The notes below the pieces were generated by a model. It was not told where the DNA came from, made no database searches, and was given only the letters and a program-made list of their open reading frames with translations. A DNA stretch of 64,000 nt. It comes from Oxytricha trifallax. Its lineage: Eukaryota > Ciliophora > Spirotrichea > Sporadotrichida > Oxytrichidae. Position 1 is the stretch's first letter, and each line of letters opens with the position of its first letter. Where the stretch lies: contig ARYC01017246.1 of the NCBI GenBank assembly GCA_000711775.1, forward strand, positions 124,001 to 188,000, in the 5' to 3' direction. The translations under genes were made by a program, and so were the position numbers. Shown here in pieces: positions 39,095 through 50,419 of the stretch.

Positions 39095-39299
39095 TACATT
39101 TCCCATGCTAATGAAAGGAAATTACCTTCCCATATTGCTTATCTATTTTGAATAATGATAAATACTTCTAATACCAATCTATCATTTAATGAATTTTATT
39201 TTATTAAATCTAGCTAACTATTAGTAAAACAAAATAATAAATTATAGAAGATCTCAATTTAACTTGCAATTATATAAAGTGCAACTTTTATTGTATAAG

Positions 39300-39670
39300 A
39301 TATGGTTAACTTAACAAATAACTTAAAAATTAAATTTCATGTGATTTATATTTCAGATATAGTTGGATTAAGAAATTTTGTATATTTTATATAGCCAAAA
39401 CTAAAAGCAACTTTAAAGATTGAATAACTAAATCTAACTACTACAGTTGATTTATAAATTGCAAACTCATTTGATTAATTATACTCAATTAAAAGTATGA
39501 TTATTCCTCATTTTTAAAACCTAAATAATTAATATTTCAAAAATGAAATAGAAACAGGAAATTCATTTTAAATTACTATTATAAATTTTGGTTCAGACTT
39601 AATCATATTTATAATTCATTCGTTTGTTTCTAAATTAAATTTTACAATTCTTGGAGAGGGTGTCTGAGAG
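39300..39670 (+). pseudogene. Possible fragment of an F-box/LRR-like family copy
   Basis: A TGA-free frame reads Leu/Ile/Asn-rich protein in the style of the family's LRR-like part (for example KATLKIEQLNLTTTVDL). No F-box-like start was found upstream. It is followed by a G/C-richer patch at 39,646-39,730 of unknown nature. Confidence 0.3.
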
Positions 39671-39729
39671 GCAATGATATCTCACCTTTCTATTAAGCAA
39701 TGACGTATTCAAAGTATGCAGGAGGGGTT

Positions 39730-42651
39730 TTAACAAGTTTATTACATTAGGAGCAAGTCAAAGGAACTAAATCTACTAATCTATTAAGGAAAAAATATTT
39801 TAATATTCAAATTTCTATAAGAAATCATATTTGTATGTTGTTATAAAAAAAACAAGATAACATTTAACAGTTAGCTTCATATTAAATTGGAATTGTTAAT
39901 CTAGGAAAATAACTTGATTAAGCCACCCAATGAAAAACGAAATAATAAACTAATCTTTTTTTGAAAATTATTCATAACTAAAAGGTAAGATTTTCGACAA
40001 TTTTTTAAATGAAATAATAGTTTTTATACTTGAAAAGAAATTAACATTAGATTGTAATTCAAAATAGTAAAGTTTGCAAGTTTTAAGAATGGATTAAAAA
40101 CAAAATTTTTTTAATCATTTTAATAAACCAAAATTAACAGATAAAATAAAATATTTAATAATTCATTATTATTTTACTTATAGCAATAATATATCAAGGT
40201 TTAACAATTTGAATATTAGTAATAAAAGTTCTTTCCACACAGATTTACCATAATTAAGATCGAGAATGATGAAATAACAAAAGTAAAAGTTAAAATTAAA
40301 AAGATTAATATTAATTTGGTTTTATGAATAATTAACTATTGATAAATATATTTTAAATAATGAAATATGTAGAACTAATATATTGGCGCATTATCAAAAA
40401 TATATTTATATTCTCCTAATTAATTAAAATTAAATTAATGTTTAAATTTTATTTATTTTTTAAAATATAATTTGAAAAACCATAGAGAGAATTTTATTAC
40501 TATTTAATTGCAAGGTAAATATATCATTAAACTAGAATATACGAATTATTCTTGTTATAATCATTGTGAGAATATGAATTGATTTACAAATTGCAACGAT
40601 ATTATTTATTCCATTTTATTAAGATAAATATTTAAAAGTAAATTGAACTTTAAATATACAATTTAATTATAATCTAATACAAACAATTTAAGTTGCAATC
40701 TTAATTTAAATTTTTCATATCGCTAAGTGTTTATTGAATTTCTTTTTTTATATAATTTGGTAAACATTTTAGCTTTAAGTTGAAAATTTCAAATATTTAA
40801 TTTTACCAAATAATACAGTTTATTTTAAAAAGCTCAATGTGACTTGATTTTAAGGAAGGTTTAATAATTAAATATATATTAAAACCTGACGTTTTTGAAA
40901 AATTTAAGTATAGAAAATCTAATTTGATTAAGTTTCAATTTAAATTTAAACTGAAAATATTTAGCATAGTCTATTTAACTAATGATATGAATTACTAAAT
41001 TTTAAAATTGAAATTTCTTTACAATTTAATTCTCACTGATATATTTGATTATGTTCCACAATAATTATAAATTTTTAAAAGAAACAATATTTTAATGGAT
41101 TTGGACTTTAATTATTTGCTCCGTTTCCCATTAATAAATGAAACGTTGTGTGTATAATTAACTATACTGATACCCAAATAATCTAATTATTATAGGTTAA
41201 CTGTTAAGAATTAAAATGTAATTCCAAATGTAGTCAGTCATTTCAATCTCGAAATATTTTAAAAACAATTCCAATTTCCTTCTATATTTAGCTCAGTTTG
41301 ACTTATAAAGGATTAAAATGAAAATAATTTTGAAATATGTGGTAACACAAAAGTATTTTACTTAATATATGTATATCTATAATTAAGTGTATTTCATTTA
41401 AAGGTTTTGGTGTTCTCCTTTCCCTGTTTTGTATGAGATAATTAATCTATATGTGTACCTCTAGTATATCCACTCCCGATATAACCCTAGTTATTTTAGA
41501 ATTATAATATTATTTTTAAACAGTAAAAAAATCAATGAGCAAATACCATAATTTTGTAAATATAAAAAATTAATAATTAAGATTCAAAAATTTGGTTTAT
41601 GCCCTTAAAATAATATAAATTAAGTTTGAACATAAATTATAATAAAATATAATTAAAATTGTTGGTAAGAAATTTTAAATTACTAATAATAAGATAATTA
41701 AAGTGATAATAAATTAATTAAGATATCAATCAAATTTATTATTTTTTTAATAATTTGCATTTAAGTTTCTTATCCCCCATTTATTTAAAAAATTCTCATC
41801 TAATCTTAGAAATTTAAATTCTTCACGCCTTAATATAGAATTAACATTATAAAATACACTCATATTCTTTCTTGATGTATAAAACCTCATAATATATTAA
41901 AATTTAAGATAAGGAGTTCAAGGAAAAATTAATTTAAATTTAATTATGAATGGTGAAAATAAATTTATTTTAATTCGTTATTTATAAATAACTCATTATT
42001 TTTAAATATAATATAATTTCAGGCAATAATTTTTAGTTGATTTACTTTCTAATCTTTGATATCAATTAACTAATTTAATTATAAATGTTTTTTATGCAAG
42101 AGTAAAGTTATTAGCACCATTAAATATTAAAGATTTTAAAATTACTTCAAGATATGAATTATACCTTTTATAGTTTTTATTTTAGATTCTCAAACATTTA
42201 TATAATTTATAACAATTAATGGTTCTATTACTTCCCAATTGTTAATTCTTATCTCTTAATTTCGTAAATTATAATTAAATTGATAAAAAGATCTGTGATA
42301 AAAATTTAATAAAATAAATTTTTTAATTTAAATATCCTTACATTTAGAACAAAATTTAGATTGTATATAACCCATATAAATTATTTTAATTGCTTAGGTA
42401 ATCCATCTGGCAACCCTAAGCCCCAATATTAGTTTATGTAATGAATTAAATACTACAAATCAATATTTCTGTTATTTCATTAATAGAAATATATAATGCA
42501 ATTTTTAAGACTAAATTATTATGTTAAAGTATTAAAAGGTTTTTTATTTAAAAATTAAAAATACTAATATATAATAATTAATAGAATATATTAATGCTTA
42601 TTTAAACAATTTTTTATTTAAATTATTATAATTAATTTTATTAAAATCAAA
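39730..42651. other. AT-rich 2.9-kb region, nothing recognised
   Basis: Short unusual patches at 41,400-41,490 and 42,395-42,430 (CCTAAGCCCCAATATTAG; a similar AAGCCCCAGTATTG lies near 44,872) may be remnants of elements. No coding frame of the family was identified with confidence. Confidence 0.35.
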
Positions 42652-44318
42652 ATGAATAAGAATTGTAAATCTTAAGTGTACTCCTTTTTAACTTTTGGGA
42701 TAATGCTCCTCAAACGGTAGACTAAAAAAACTATAAAAAAATATAACTTATTTTTGTTTTAATTTAACATAAATATATAGCTCTAAAAATAATTAATAAT
42801 AAGTAGGATAAACTTAAAATCATTTACTTATTTCAAAGAATTAAATTTAATTTAGATATTAGATTTTTTCAATTAATTTTTTATTGATTATATTTTTATT
42901 AGGAAACATAAGATTACAAGACTATCCATAGCTAAATCTTTAACAAATATTATTCGTATATTAAAAATATTTTTTTTAATTATATTTAGAGAGTACCACT
43001 CAACTTTTAATGAAATAATAAAATTTATTGCAAAGTTATCAAAGTAAGATAGAAAACTTTGCAAATTTATTCAATATTAAAGTTCGTATGTAAATTATAC
43101 AACAATCTTTATCTAAAATTAAATAAATGAGGTCTCATCACTCACTTTCATACTTAAAATATCAAAGAGAATTAAACTTAAATTTTTATAAATAAATGAT
43201 TACTTTACTTTAAATATTAAAGAATTGAATTTAAATAGGGAGTTCTTAAGAAAATTTTAATGAAAGAATTTTCAGGTAACATTTATTACTTATCATACTA
43301 TTACTATAAATTATTAGAGTGGCTTTGAAAATAATTAAAGTAACTTTTGTACAATAGATTGATCATCATTATTATTATAATTTTTATTGACTTATAATTA
43401 TATGAATTATGCAATACTTTCTGTCTGAAATAAATTTTACAATCTTCTATTGATATGTATTATTACAATAATGCCATTTATTACATTTTCAACAAGCTTA
43501 AAAGTGATCAGTTTCTTGACAAAATTATCGAAATTGAATTCAACAAATGTTAAATTAATAAAGAAGAAATGAAAATCTACCCAATAAAAGGGATATTTGA
43601 AACTTTTAAATTTAATCATACTTTGAGTTTAGTATCATGTAGCTTTTTTGAAACTGATTTCTTAAAATATTTCAACCACTCTCAAACAATTAAAATAAAG
43701 TCTACAACATTTGGTGAATCGAATAATAACATATTTTAACACTTTGTGAACCTTAGGAGTGTAATTTTATCTGACGATGATTTTTACTAAATCAATTTTC
43801 CACAATCTATCGAAGAAGCCTAATATTATCCTTCACTTTGAGCAACTTCCTTCATCAATAAATTAAGATCCCTCTATTAAATTGACATTTAAGAAAATTT
43901 ATTAATTAATGTAAAATTAGTTGATCATAATGATCTTTAATTCCTACTCTCTAATAACTCATAATATTATTCAGGACTTTCTAAAAATTTTAAACTAAAT
44001 TTCTAATTAAAATTTGATTTGTCTCTAAATCTTTTAAAGAAGATTTTTAATAATCTTGGGACAAATGAATTTAAAGTTGATATCTTAGCTTAAGATATAT
44101 CCTACACTAGATATATTAAAAATCGTAAAGGTATAATGGTTAGGAAGATAAGTTCAAAATCAATGAGTTTTGAAAGTAAAATTAATTACTTAAAAGATAA
44201 GCTACCTGTTTAATATTTACAATCAAATTTGAATGAATATACTCACTGTTTAATGATAAGATTAGTAACTTTTAAACAAACAATTCATGTGCACTTTAAT
44301 AATATTAATATTAACTGA
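42652..44318 (+). pseudogene. F-box/LRR-like family, subgroup D, interrupted by a 312-bp insert inside the F-box-like motif
   Basis: ATG at 42652 gives MNKNCKSQVYSFLTF, and the insert follows at once. After removing 42,697-43,008 the frame reads on as NEIIKFIAKLSKQDRKLC, completing the subgroup-D motif exactly as in the copies at 13,095 and 26,160. Later a TGA and frameshift occur near 43,260. The rest reads well: DKIIEIEFNKC, FNHTLSLVSCSFF and an end in IHVHFNNINI before TGA at 44316-44318. It is a partial pseudogene even after excision. Confidence 0.65.
42697..43008. mobile_element. 312-bp IES-like insert flanked by AACTTTT
   Basis: AACTTTT lies at 42,690-42,696 and 43,002-43,008. The right tip (AGAGAGTACCACTC) is the inverse of GAGTGGTACTCTCT, matching the left tip of the 36,963-37,600 insert. 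The left tip is GGGATAATGCTCCTC. Its length is a multiple of three and it contains no in-frame TGA, so the gene would stay open if it were retained, but the F-box-like helix would be split. Confidence 0.75.
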
Positions 44319-45495
44319 TGAATTAATTAATTTAAGAAATGTTTCAATTGTTTATTTTTCTCTATAAAATGTATAATTTTAAATAAAGTTGATAAAATAA
44401 ATATAAGTATGATTATAATTAATTTAAAAATTAGAAAATTATACTATCATTATTAATTCATAAGTAATTGGCATTTATTTATCAAACTCCTCAAGATATT
44501 TTAAGTATTTAATTTATTTTAGATTTGTTTGATATTATTTAATAATACTTATGAGAATTAGTTTCATTACTATGGTTTAAGCCATAAAGTATAAATATTA
44601 ACTACCACTTTTTCAGAATTTATACTAGTATAAAATATTTAATAATAACCAGAACTCTAAAATCTGTGATATTAGACGCTAGATTTATATTTATTTCAAT
44701 TACTTTTAGATTAAATTCAAGTCTTATATAAATAGCGTTCAATGAAAAAATGATATTAAAAATTATGAAACTTAATTTTTATATTTTAAAAATTTACTTT
44801 AATTTTTTAAATTAGATCTGTAAAAGTCAAAAAAAGCATGTTTATCTGATTAAATCAGTCTGGCTTGCTTAAGCCCCAGTATTGATTTCCGTACAGCAAA
44901 TAAAAATATTATAATTTTCTTTGTTAATTTAATTAATAAAAATATAAATTTATTAATTTTAGATAAATCAAATATTATTTATTTTAAGTTAAGCAATATT
45001 TAATTCATTCAAAAAGATATAATAAAAATCAGTAAAGTTAAATATATTCCTTGCTAATTTTTAAAATAACTATATCCTTAAACTTTCAGACAGTTGTTAA
45101 AAGCCCATAAATAATATGGGGTAAGATTATTTTTTATAAATTAATCTTATTTCATTTTAATTTAAGGTGTGTTTCTAATATCATTTTATAGGGTTTCCAT
45201 AAATCAAAGATAATCTAATATTTATTACAAATCTATTACAAGGTATTTGTAATATTGAAAAATATGAATTGAATGCTATTATATTTATAACAATTATAAT
45301 CTTGATAAATTATTTTTGAAAGTAAAAAGGTTAGATGAAAAGAGTAAGTCTCTTAAGAATGTTATAGATTTTTTGTAGTAATAATAAATTATTCGATTTT
45401 TTTTATGAAAATTCAATTATTTTTAAAAATTCAAGATATGTTTTACTTTATTATCAGATAAATACAAATAATTTTATAATTATATATTTTAGAAA
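44319..45495. other. AT-rich spacer
   Basis: Intergenic DNA between two same-strand family copies. No specific signals identified. Confidence 0.35.
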
Positions 45496-46173
45496 ATGCT
45501 AGTAAAAAATTGCAGAGTAATCATTTATTCTTATTTGAGAATAAATTAATAATTCAGAATAATTTCAAAGTTATCAACAGCAGAAAGATTACTATCTAAA
45601 AACATAAAGTTTTATTTAGGAAATTCAGAAGATTATTTGAAAATTATAAGCAATCAAGATTGTAATTAATTTGATATTTGTAATAATGATTACATTTACA
45701 GCTTCTCAAAAAGATATTCTTTCAAATTAGGTAAAATGAATTCATTTTATGAAAATACTCCGTTCATAAATTTCATAGAATAAATGCCTTTAAAAATGCA
45801 TAAAAATACTTTTAAATTTTAAGTGAATGAATATAGTTAATATATTTTGTAAACTCTTGACAAAAGGAGAAATTTTCATTAATGCTAGATAGAAACCATA
45901 AAGTTCTAAGATATTATATTTGAAGAATTTGTCAACTTTTTTAATATTAAAGATTTAAAATAACTTTAATTTCAAAACTGTCTAATTGGATCAAGACTAC
46001 TTGATCTTTTGTCAAAAGGTGAACTTTATACCACTACATAATTGCAAAATAAATTCAAAGATATAGAAAATAAAGATTTTTAATTGAATAAACTTGTTTT
46101 AAAAAATACTATTGTTGTTGATTTTAGAATATTTGAAAGAATTAAGAATTTAGAAAAACTCGAAATTGATAAT
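45496..46173 (+). CDS. 5' part of an F-box/LRR-like family gene (subgroup C) split by a TBE transposon
   Basis: ATG at 45496 starts MLVKNCRVIIYSYLRINQQF with SKLSTAERL. The frame is open for exactly 226 codons, the last being AAT (Asn), which is also the left target-site copy of the transposon. The block KNTIVVDFRIFERIKNLEKL aligns with KNTVVVDYILFSKIKNLEVL of the intact gene at 54,125. The second part is at 51,961-52,524. If the TBE and one AAT are removed, the two parts make one uninterrupted 413-residue protein, about the length of its relatives (428-432). This germline copy therefore looks functional after precise excision. Confidence 0.8.
46171..46173 (+). repeat. TBE target-site duplication AAT (left)
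   Basis: AAT precedes the first base of the transposon and is repeated at 51,958-51,960. TBE elements are known to duplicate a 3-bp ANT target. Confidence 0.85.
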
Positions 46174-46308
46174 CAAAACCCCAAAACTCTTTCAGTAGTT
46201 TGATTGAGAAATAGATTGATAAAAGTAGACTATTAGAGCATATTTTATTAGTGTTTTATAAGCGTTTATATAGGGGTTTAATCTTTAAATATTAGTATTT
46301 TAAGTGAG
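46174..46308 (+). repeat. TBE left inverted terminal repeat (~135 bp)
   Basis: Aligns with the reverse complement of 51,822-51,957 with scattered mismatches, sharing for example TTGATAAAAGTAGACTATTA and AGGGGTTTAAT. The outermost 14 bases are telomere-like. Confidence 0.9.
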
Positions 46309-46310
46309 AT

Positions 46311-47276
46311 TTGCGAGGTTTGGGGTCTTTTTATGACAGTGAGTATATAAATTTATTGTTTAAGGTACGATTTGGATGTGATGAATATAGTGAAAAACTC
46401 AAGCCTGTTCTGAATTATACGTCTATAGCAAGGCTCTTCCATAAATCTCCAGCAACTGTGAGGTCTCACTGTCTATTAGCATTGAATTTAAAGAGATAGC
46501 ATCTTAATTCTAAGCCTAAGAGACCTTTAAAATTTTAGCAGCATCATATTGACTATCTTATTAATGATAAGACTCTTAAATACTGGGCTCATTTCTCTCT
46601 AGCCTAGAGGGCTCTGATGTTTCATCGCCAATTTCCTGAGCTTCACATATCTGCTTAATCGATAGCTAACATATATAAAAAGAATGGAATAACTTACAAG
46701 ACAGTCAAACCCATTAAGAGAGTGATTGACTTTAATGTTCCATTTTATAAGACTAATTTAAATTATATATTTGATTAAATGCAGAGGTCTTAAGAGCATA
46801 ATATAAAGTTCATACACGCTGATGAGGCAGTATTTACATTCAATACCTTTATATCAAGGTCTTGGTACAAGAGGTATAGTAATATAGAAGTTTATGACTA
46901 AAAGGTTAAGGTGTAAACTCATGCTATTCTTGGTGGAATAAGTGAAGATAGTGGCCTCGAGACTTATGTTATTCACCCTCGTTCTATAAAGACTGAATAA
47001 TATATTAAGTTCTTGCAATAACTCAGAGACAAATACGCTGACTAAGAGATTATTCTGTTCGTTGATAACTTGTCAGTTCATAAAACTAAAGACTCAAGGA
47101 AGGAATATGAAAGGCTAAATATAACACCTGTATTTAATGTTCCTTACAGCCCTTAGTTCAATGGAATTGAATTATATTGGGGGTTATTGAAAGGTTGTTA
47201 TAATAAATTGCTGCTCTACCATTTGATGCATGATTTAAAGATAGAGACAGTAGATTTTATTAAGAGTCAGCGATGA
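46311..47276 (+). CDS. TBE transposase (DD34E, Tc1/mariner-like), start codon missing, C-terminus frameshifted
   Basis: The frame is open from a TTG at 46311, just after a TGA, to TGA at 47274-47276, with many TAA/TAG as Gln. An N-terminal helix-turn-helix-like part (YTSIARLFHKSPATVRSH) is followed by the catalytic core: first Asp in FIHADEAVF, second Asp in LFVDNLSVHK, and Glu in YSPQFNGIELYW. There are 34 residues between the second Asp and the Glu. No ATG lies at the expected start; the TTG suggests a mutated ATG. Past 47,270 a different frame reads MIKLKYALEKGDFVFINK, so the natural C-terminus appears shifted by one indel. TBE transposases cut and join transposon ends and have been implicated in hypotrich genome rearrangement. 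This copy looks inactive. Confidence 0.85.
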
Positions 47277-47326
47277 TAAAACTAAAGTATGCGCTAGAGA
47301 AGGGAGATTTTGTGTTTATAAATAAG

Positions 47327-47352
47327 TAAAACCCCAATGCTGTTATTTACAA
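47327..47352 (+). repeat. Cassette terminal inverted repeat, left
   Basis: 26 bp, exactly inverted at 49,063-49,088, beginning with telomere-like TAAAACCCC. Confidence 0.85.
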
Positions 47353-47568
47353 GATTTGGGTGACGATAATAATTAATAAAGATAGATAAAATTATTATAT
47401 TAATTTGGTTGCTTTAGTAATTTAGAAGAAGGTCCTGTAGCAGTAGTAGTAGTAGAGGCTATTCTACTAAAGCTACCAAAATGACGAGATTCGGAATTTA
47501 ATTATTATAAACTGCTACCCCTCTAAAATAATACTTTAGAACCCTTAAGAAAGACACGAATCCAACAG

Positions 47569-47769
47569 ATGAACCTCCTACTACTCGATATTGACAACTC
47601 ACCATGCGAGCAAAACGACCCATAGTTGCTGGAAGACCCATCAGAAGATCTACTGCTCGATAATCTTGAGTTCGACGATCCCCTGCTCACCAAGACATCT
47701 TTCCAACAGCGCCTTAGCAATCTCTTGAGCAACATATAGATATCTAATAGAAGCCGGGGAGCACTCTGA
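47569..47769 (+). CDS. Cassette ORF 1: short acidic, leucine-rich protein (66 aa)
   Basis: ATG at 47569 to TGA at 47767. The sequence is dominated by Leu, Asp and Glu (for example LLEDPSEDLLLDNLEFDD) and uses TAG twice as Gln. The same frame stays open beyond the TGA for another ~125 codons to 48,146, so this may be one longer gene with a stop mutation or a missed small intron. A 27-nt GTAAGC...GATAG stretch at about 47,972-47,998 could be an intron in that continuation. It is not recognised. Acidic leucine-rich stretches are common in transcriptional activators, but that is only a resemblance. Confidence 0.4.
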
Positions 47770-48071
47770 CAAGTGGTTAGCAGTATTCTTGGCTCGCGCT
47801 CCACGCTCTCTTATTCGACATTAGTGGACGAGACCTTGAATGGGGTTTGTAGTATTGAGAAGAAGGAAGATGGCGGCAGCCATATTGGATGTTCTCATGA
47901 TGATTCGACACACCACCAAACCATGGGCGACTTGTTGGATCCTACTTTAGATGCTTCGCCTCCTCTCACCAGGTAAGCTTAAACAATATTATTTGATAGC
48001 GAGATTTAGGGAAGGAGCACAACGTAACCTATTACCTAAGATAAGCGATCTGATGGCAAGTCCCAGCATTT

Positions 48072-48677
48072 ATGTCAAGAACGCCTGCTGTCCAGGTACC
48101 GTTGGCTCAGCCACTAAGCCAGTTGGCATCCTGGATACTCATGAGTAGCCAAAGGCACTAAACTCTTATGGCAAAGCACGAAGGTCTAGTGCATTGCGCC
48201 TAGCGAAAACTATACTACTCTAGTGCTAAAGTGTATCAGCATAAACCCTTCTAAATCAGGATTCTTGGCACCCTAGCCTATGACAGTCAAACTGGCCTGT
48301 TTGGGGGCAGCACTCTACATGCGTTGGCTTAAGGTCGCATACATTAGGGCACTCACTGCATGGAGCCGACTTATGAGGACTCTGAGGGTCGAGTGATTTT
48401 GAATATTCCAACTACCTGGCGTCATCAGCAAAAGTATACCCTTAATAATCTTTGTCTGGTAAACAGCTGCCTGTTCAGTTATTTGTAACTCTCTAGCTCA
48501 GGCTGCGCTCTCTCGATCGAGGTACAATACGACTATGGTGGCTTGCTAAAAATCATCGAATTCGCCTGCAACAAGCTCTCTGTAAAATTCAACAATTTGA
48601 AAAATCCCAATTAAAATTTTCCTAAGCTTGATATTCTGATTGCCTCCCACTAACTAAGATCCAATAAAGAATAATGA
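48072..48677 (+). CDS. Cassette ORF 2: unknown protein (201 aa)
   Basis: ATG at 48072 to TGA at 48675-48677, open over 202 codons with TAA/TAG as Gln. It starts MSRTPAVQVPLAQPLSQL and contains a Gly-rich turn (DSQTGLFGGSTLHALAQG) and LSIEVQYDYGGLLKIIEFA. No membrane segment, zinc motif or nuclease signature is evident. Codon use is GC-richer than in the surrounding AT-rich genes. It lies 16 bp upstream of the next frame. I do not recognise it. The length and codon pattern favour a real gene over chance. Confidence 0.5.
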
Positions 48678-48693
48678 GACTGTAGACAACATC

Positions 48694-48996
48694 ATGAACC
48701 GAGCTGCTGATAGAGACAAGAGTCCCCTGTCAATAAGCAAGGAAAGGCAGAGAAGAGATAGCGTCATGAAGAGATTCAAGAAGGACCTGGCCATGCTGAT
48801 GCAGAGCGCCCCCCACCTCCCCCCTCAGTTCCTGCAGAGATTCAAGCCCGCCCTCACCAAGGACACCGTGGATTCGTTGATGAAGGAAGCATTGAAATTC
48901 AGACCTAAGGATGGAGAATGCGAAGAGATCAAGAACCTGGACAGCGAGAGGCAGGAGCAGCTCAAGACCTTGAGAGAGAGATTAGCTAATTTGTGA
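48694..48996 (+). CDS. Cassette ORF 3: small basic, helical protein (100 aa)
   Basis: ATG at 48694 to TGA at 48994-48996. Lys/Arg/Glu-rich, probably largely helical: a basic N-terminus (SKERQRRDSVMKRFKKDLAM), a Pro-rich hinge (APHLPPQFLQRF) and a charged C-terminal helix ending LKTLRERLANL. Codon usage is biased to G/C at third positions, unlike the AT-rich neighbours, and it contains no TAA/TAG. It is preceded by ORF 2 on the same strand. No family recognised; a DNA-binding or coiled-coil role is possible. Confidence 0.55.
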   Translation: MNRAADRDKSPLSISKERQRRDSVMKRFKKDLAMLMQSAPHLPPQFLQRFKPALTKDTVDSLMKEALKFRPKDGECEEIKNLDSERQEQLKTLRERLANL

Positions 48997-49062
48997 AGTG
49001 AATTATGTGATATTAAGTTTCAAGTATTTTCATTTTGATTAATTTTATACGTCTACAAAAAA

Positions 49063-49088
49063 TTGTAAATAACAGCATTGGGGTTTTA
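49063..49088 (-). repeat. Cassette terminal inverted repeat, right
   Basis: Exact inverse of 47,327-47,352. Confidence 0.85.
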
Positions 49089-49372
49089 TTAGATTTAAGC
49101 GAATGAATAAGTTCACATATTAAATTCACCAATAATGGGATTTGGCTTCTCTTTCTTTTCTTCCTCTTAAGCCTTGATTGGGCCCATGTTTCTTCTCTTA
49201 GTGCCAGCTCCTGCATATATGTTTATCTCGTCTGGCTTTTTGAAATCTTTTAGAGTCTCTTACTCAATTCATGTCTTACTTGTGACTTTCTCTCTCTGTT
49301 TAATTTGCTGCGCTCTTTAATCAAGTAAATAGCAGTACCAGGTTTTTATGAAGTTAAAGGACTAAGCTTACT

Positions 49373-49894
49373 TCAGATGAAAGGATGCTTTTAAAGTTCC
49401 TACAGCCAGGTGTCACTTATTTAATACCTTGCTTTTTCTTCAGGAGAGATGCTGTTTCGTTTCTTGTGAGCTTCTTAAATAACTTCATTTAAGTAATCAG
49501 ATTTCAGAGTTGCAAGAACACTAAAGAAGAAGTTTCTTTTTGGCAACTTATTAGAGAGCTGAAGCTTTGATGGAAGGTAGAGAGCTACGTCCGGATCACT
49601 CATAGCATCATCATATAGGTCTGTCACTGATATTTCAGGGTATTTAGGTATCTCGATCATCTTAATTTCATTAGACTTAAAAGCTTTTTTCTCTTCACTC
49701 AGTAAGGCTTTTAAGAATGAGATTTTAGTTCCCTCCTAAGTCGGCAAGAACAATCCAACTATAATGGATTTATTAATCTTACTTAAGAACTTACCTTGCT
49801 ATACCAAATATCTATAGAGGTCCTCTTTACTTCGAAATTTTCCTATTAAATCTTGAGATTAAATTCTCTTCATTGCATCATTCATAGACTCCAT
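49373..49894 (-). CDS. TBE small (22-kDa-class) protein, opposite strand
   Basis: ATG at 49894 to TGA at 49373-49375 gives 173 residues with TAA/TAG as Gln. Features are MESMNDAMKRIQSQ at the start, IIVGLFLPTQEGTKI, and a Tyr/Pro-rich middle (IPKYPEISVTDLYDDAM). No catalytic motif is visible. TBE elements carry a gene of about this size on the opposite strand with unknown function, and the position between transposase and kinase genes agrees. The frame after this TGA stays open for another ~110 codons with a basic patch (RLKRKKRKRSQ), so the original protein may have been longer and the TGA a mutation. Confidence 0.75.
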
Positions 49895-50419
49895 CTTGCT
49901 TCCTCTTTCTAGAAATGTTAATGAAATTTAAAATTATGGATATCCATTCTAAGTTTATTAAAATCTTACTACTAAATAGGGAGGACCTACTGGAGGTCAA
50001 CCTTGAAAAGATATGCGGAGAAGCATTGAAAAACTTGCTCCAAGTTTCACAGATTGATTTCCATTTTTATCAATCTATCTCCATTAAATTGCTCCTAATA
50101 ATATTTAATTATTTTAGGACGTCCTCCAAATTAAGTTCAATTATTTTAGGAGTTAAATTTTAAGGTTAAAACTTAATAAGGACCATATTAAATTTTAAAA
50201 TGTTTAATAACTTTACCTCGAAATTAAGTTGAAACTTAATATGGAGGACCTCCTAGAGAAATAAAACTTCATTAGGAGTATTTTATTTTACTAAAATGTA
50301 TAAAATTCTCATAAAAATATGTCAACTTACAGTTTTTATGGTTAGTTAATTTTCTTACCTCTCAGCAAAGAATCTACCAAAGTGCCTTATTTTCTTCTGT
50401 TAAAGTTTATTAAGGTTTA

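Larger units (their letters stand above)
47327..49088. mobile_element. GC-richer 1.76-kb cassette nested in the TBE, with perfect 26-bp inverted ends
   Basis: A perfect 26-bp inverted repeat, starting TAAAACCCCAATGCTG, bounds the segment (47,327-47,352 and 49,063-49,088). Inside, base composition is far richer in G+C than in the host TBE, and several short reading frames lie on the plus strand, all using TAA/TAG as Gln. The insert separates the transposase gene from the opposite-strand gene. The telomere-like AAAACCCC at the tips recalls TBE ends. No clear target duplication was found, so insertion by transposition is inferred from the inverted repeats and the composition shift. Confidence 0.65.

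Noticed and set aside
42395-44880. Direct AAGCCCCARTATTR motifs at about 42,410 and 44,872
   Set aside because: Only about 14 bp match, with no inverted partner or flanking duplication; could be chance or remnants.
47523-47804. 93-codon minus-strand open stretch rich in Ser/Arg
   Set aside because: It is the antisense of the acidic Leu-rich plus-strand frame at 47,569-47,769; the plus-strand reading uses TAG as Gln and fits the neighbouring genes' direction.
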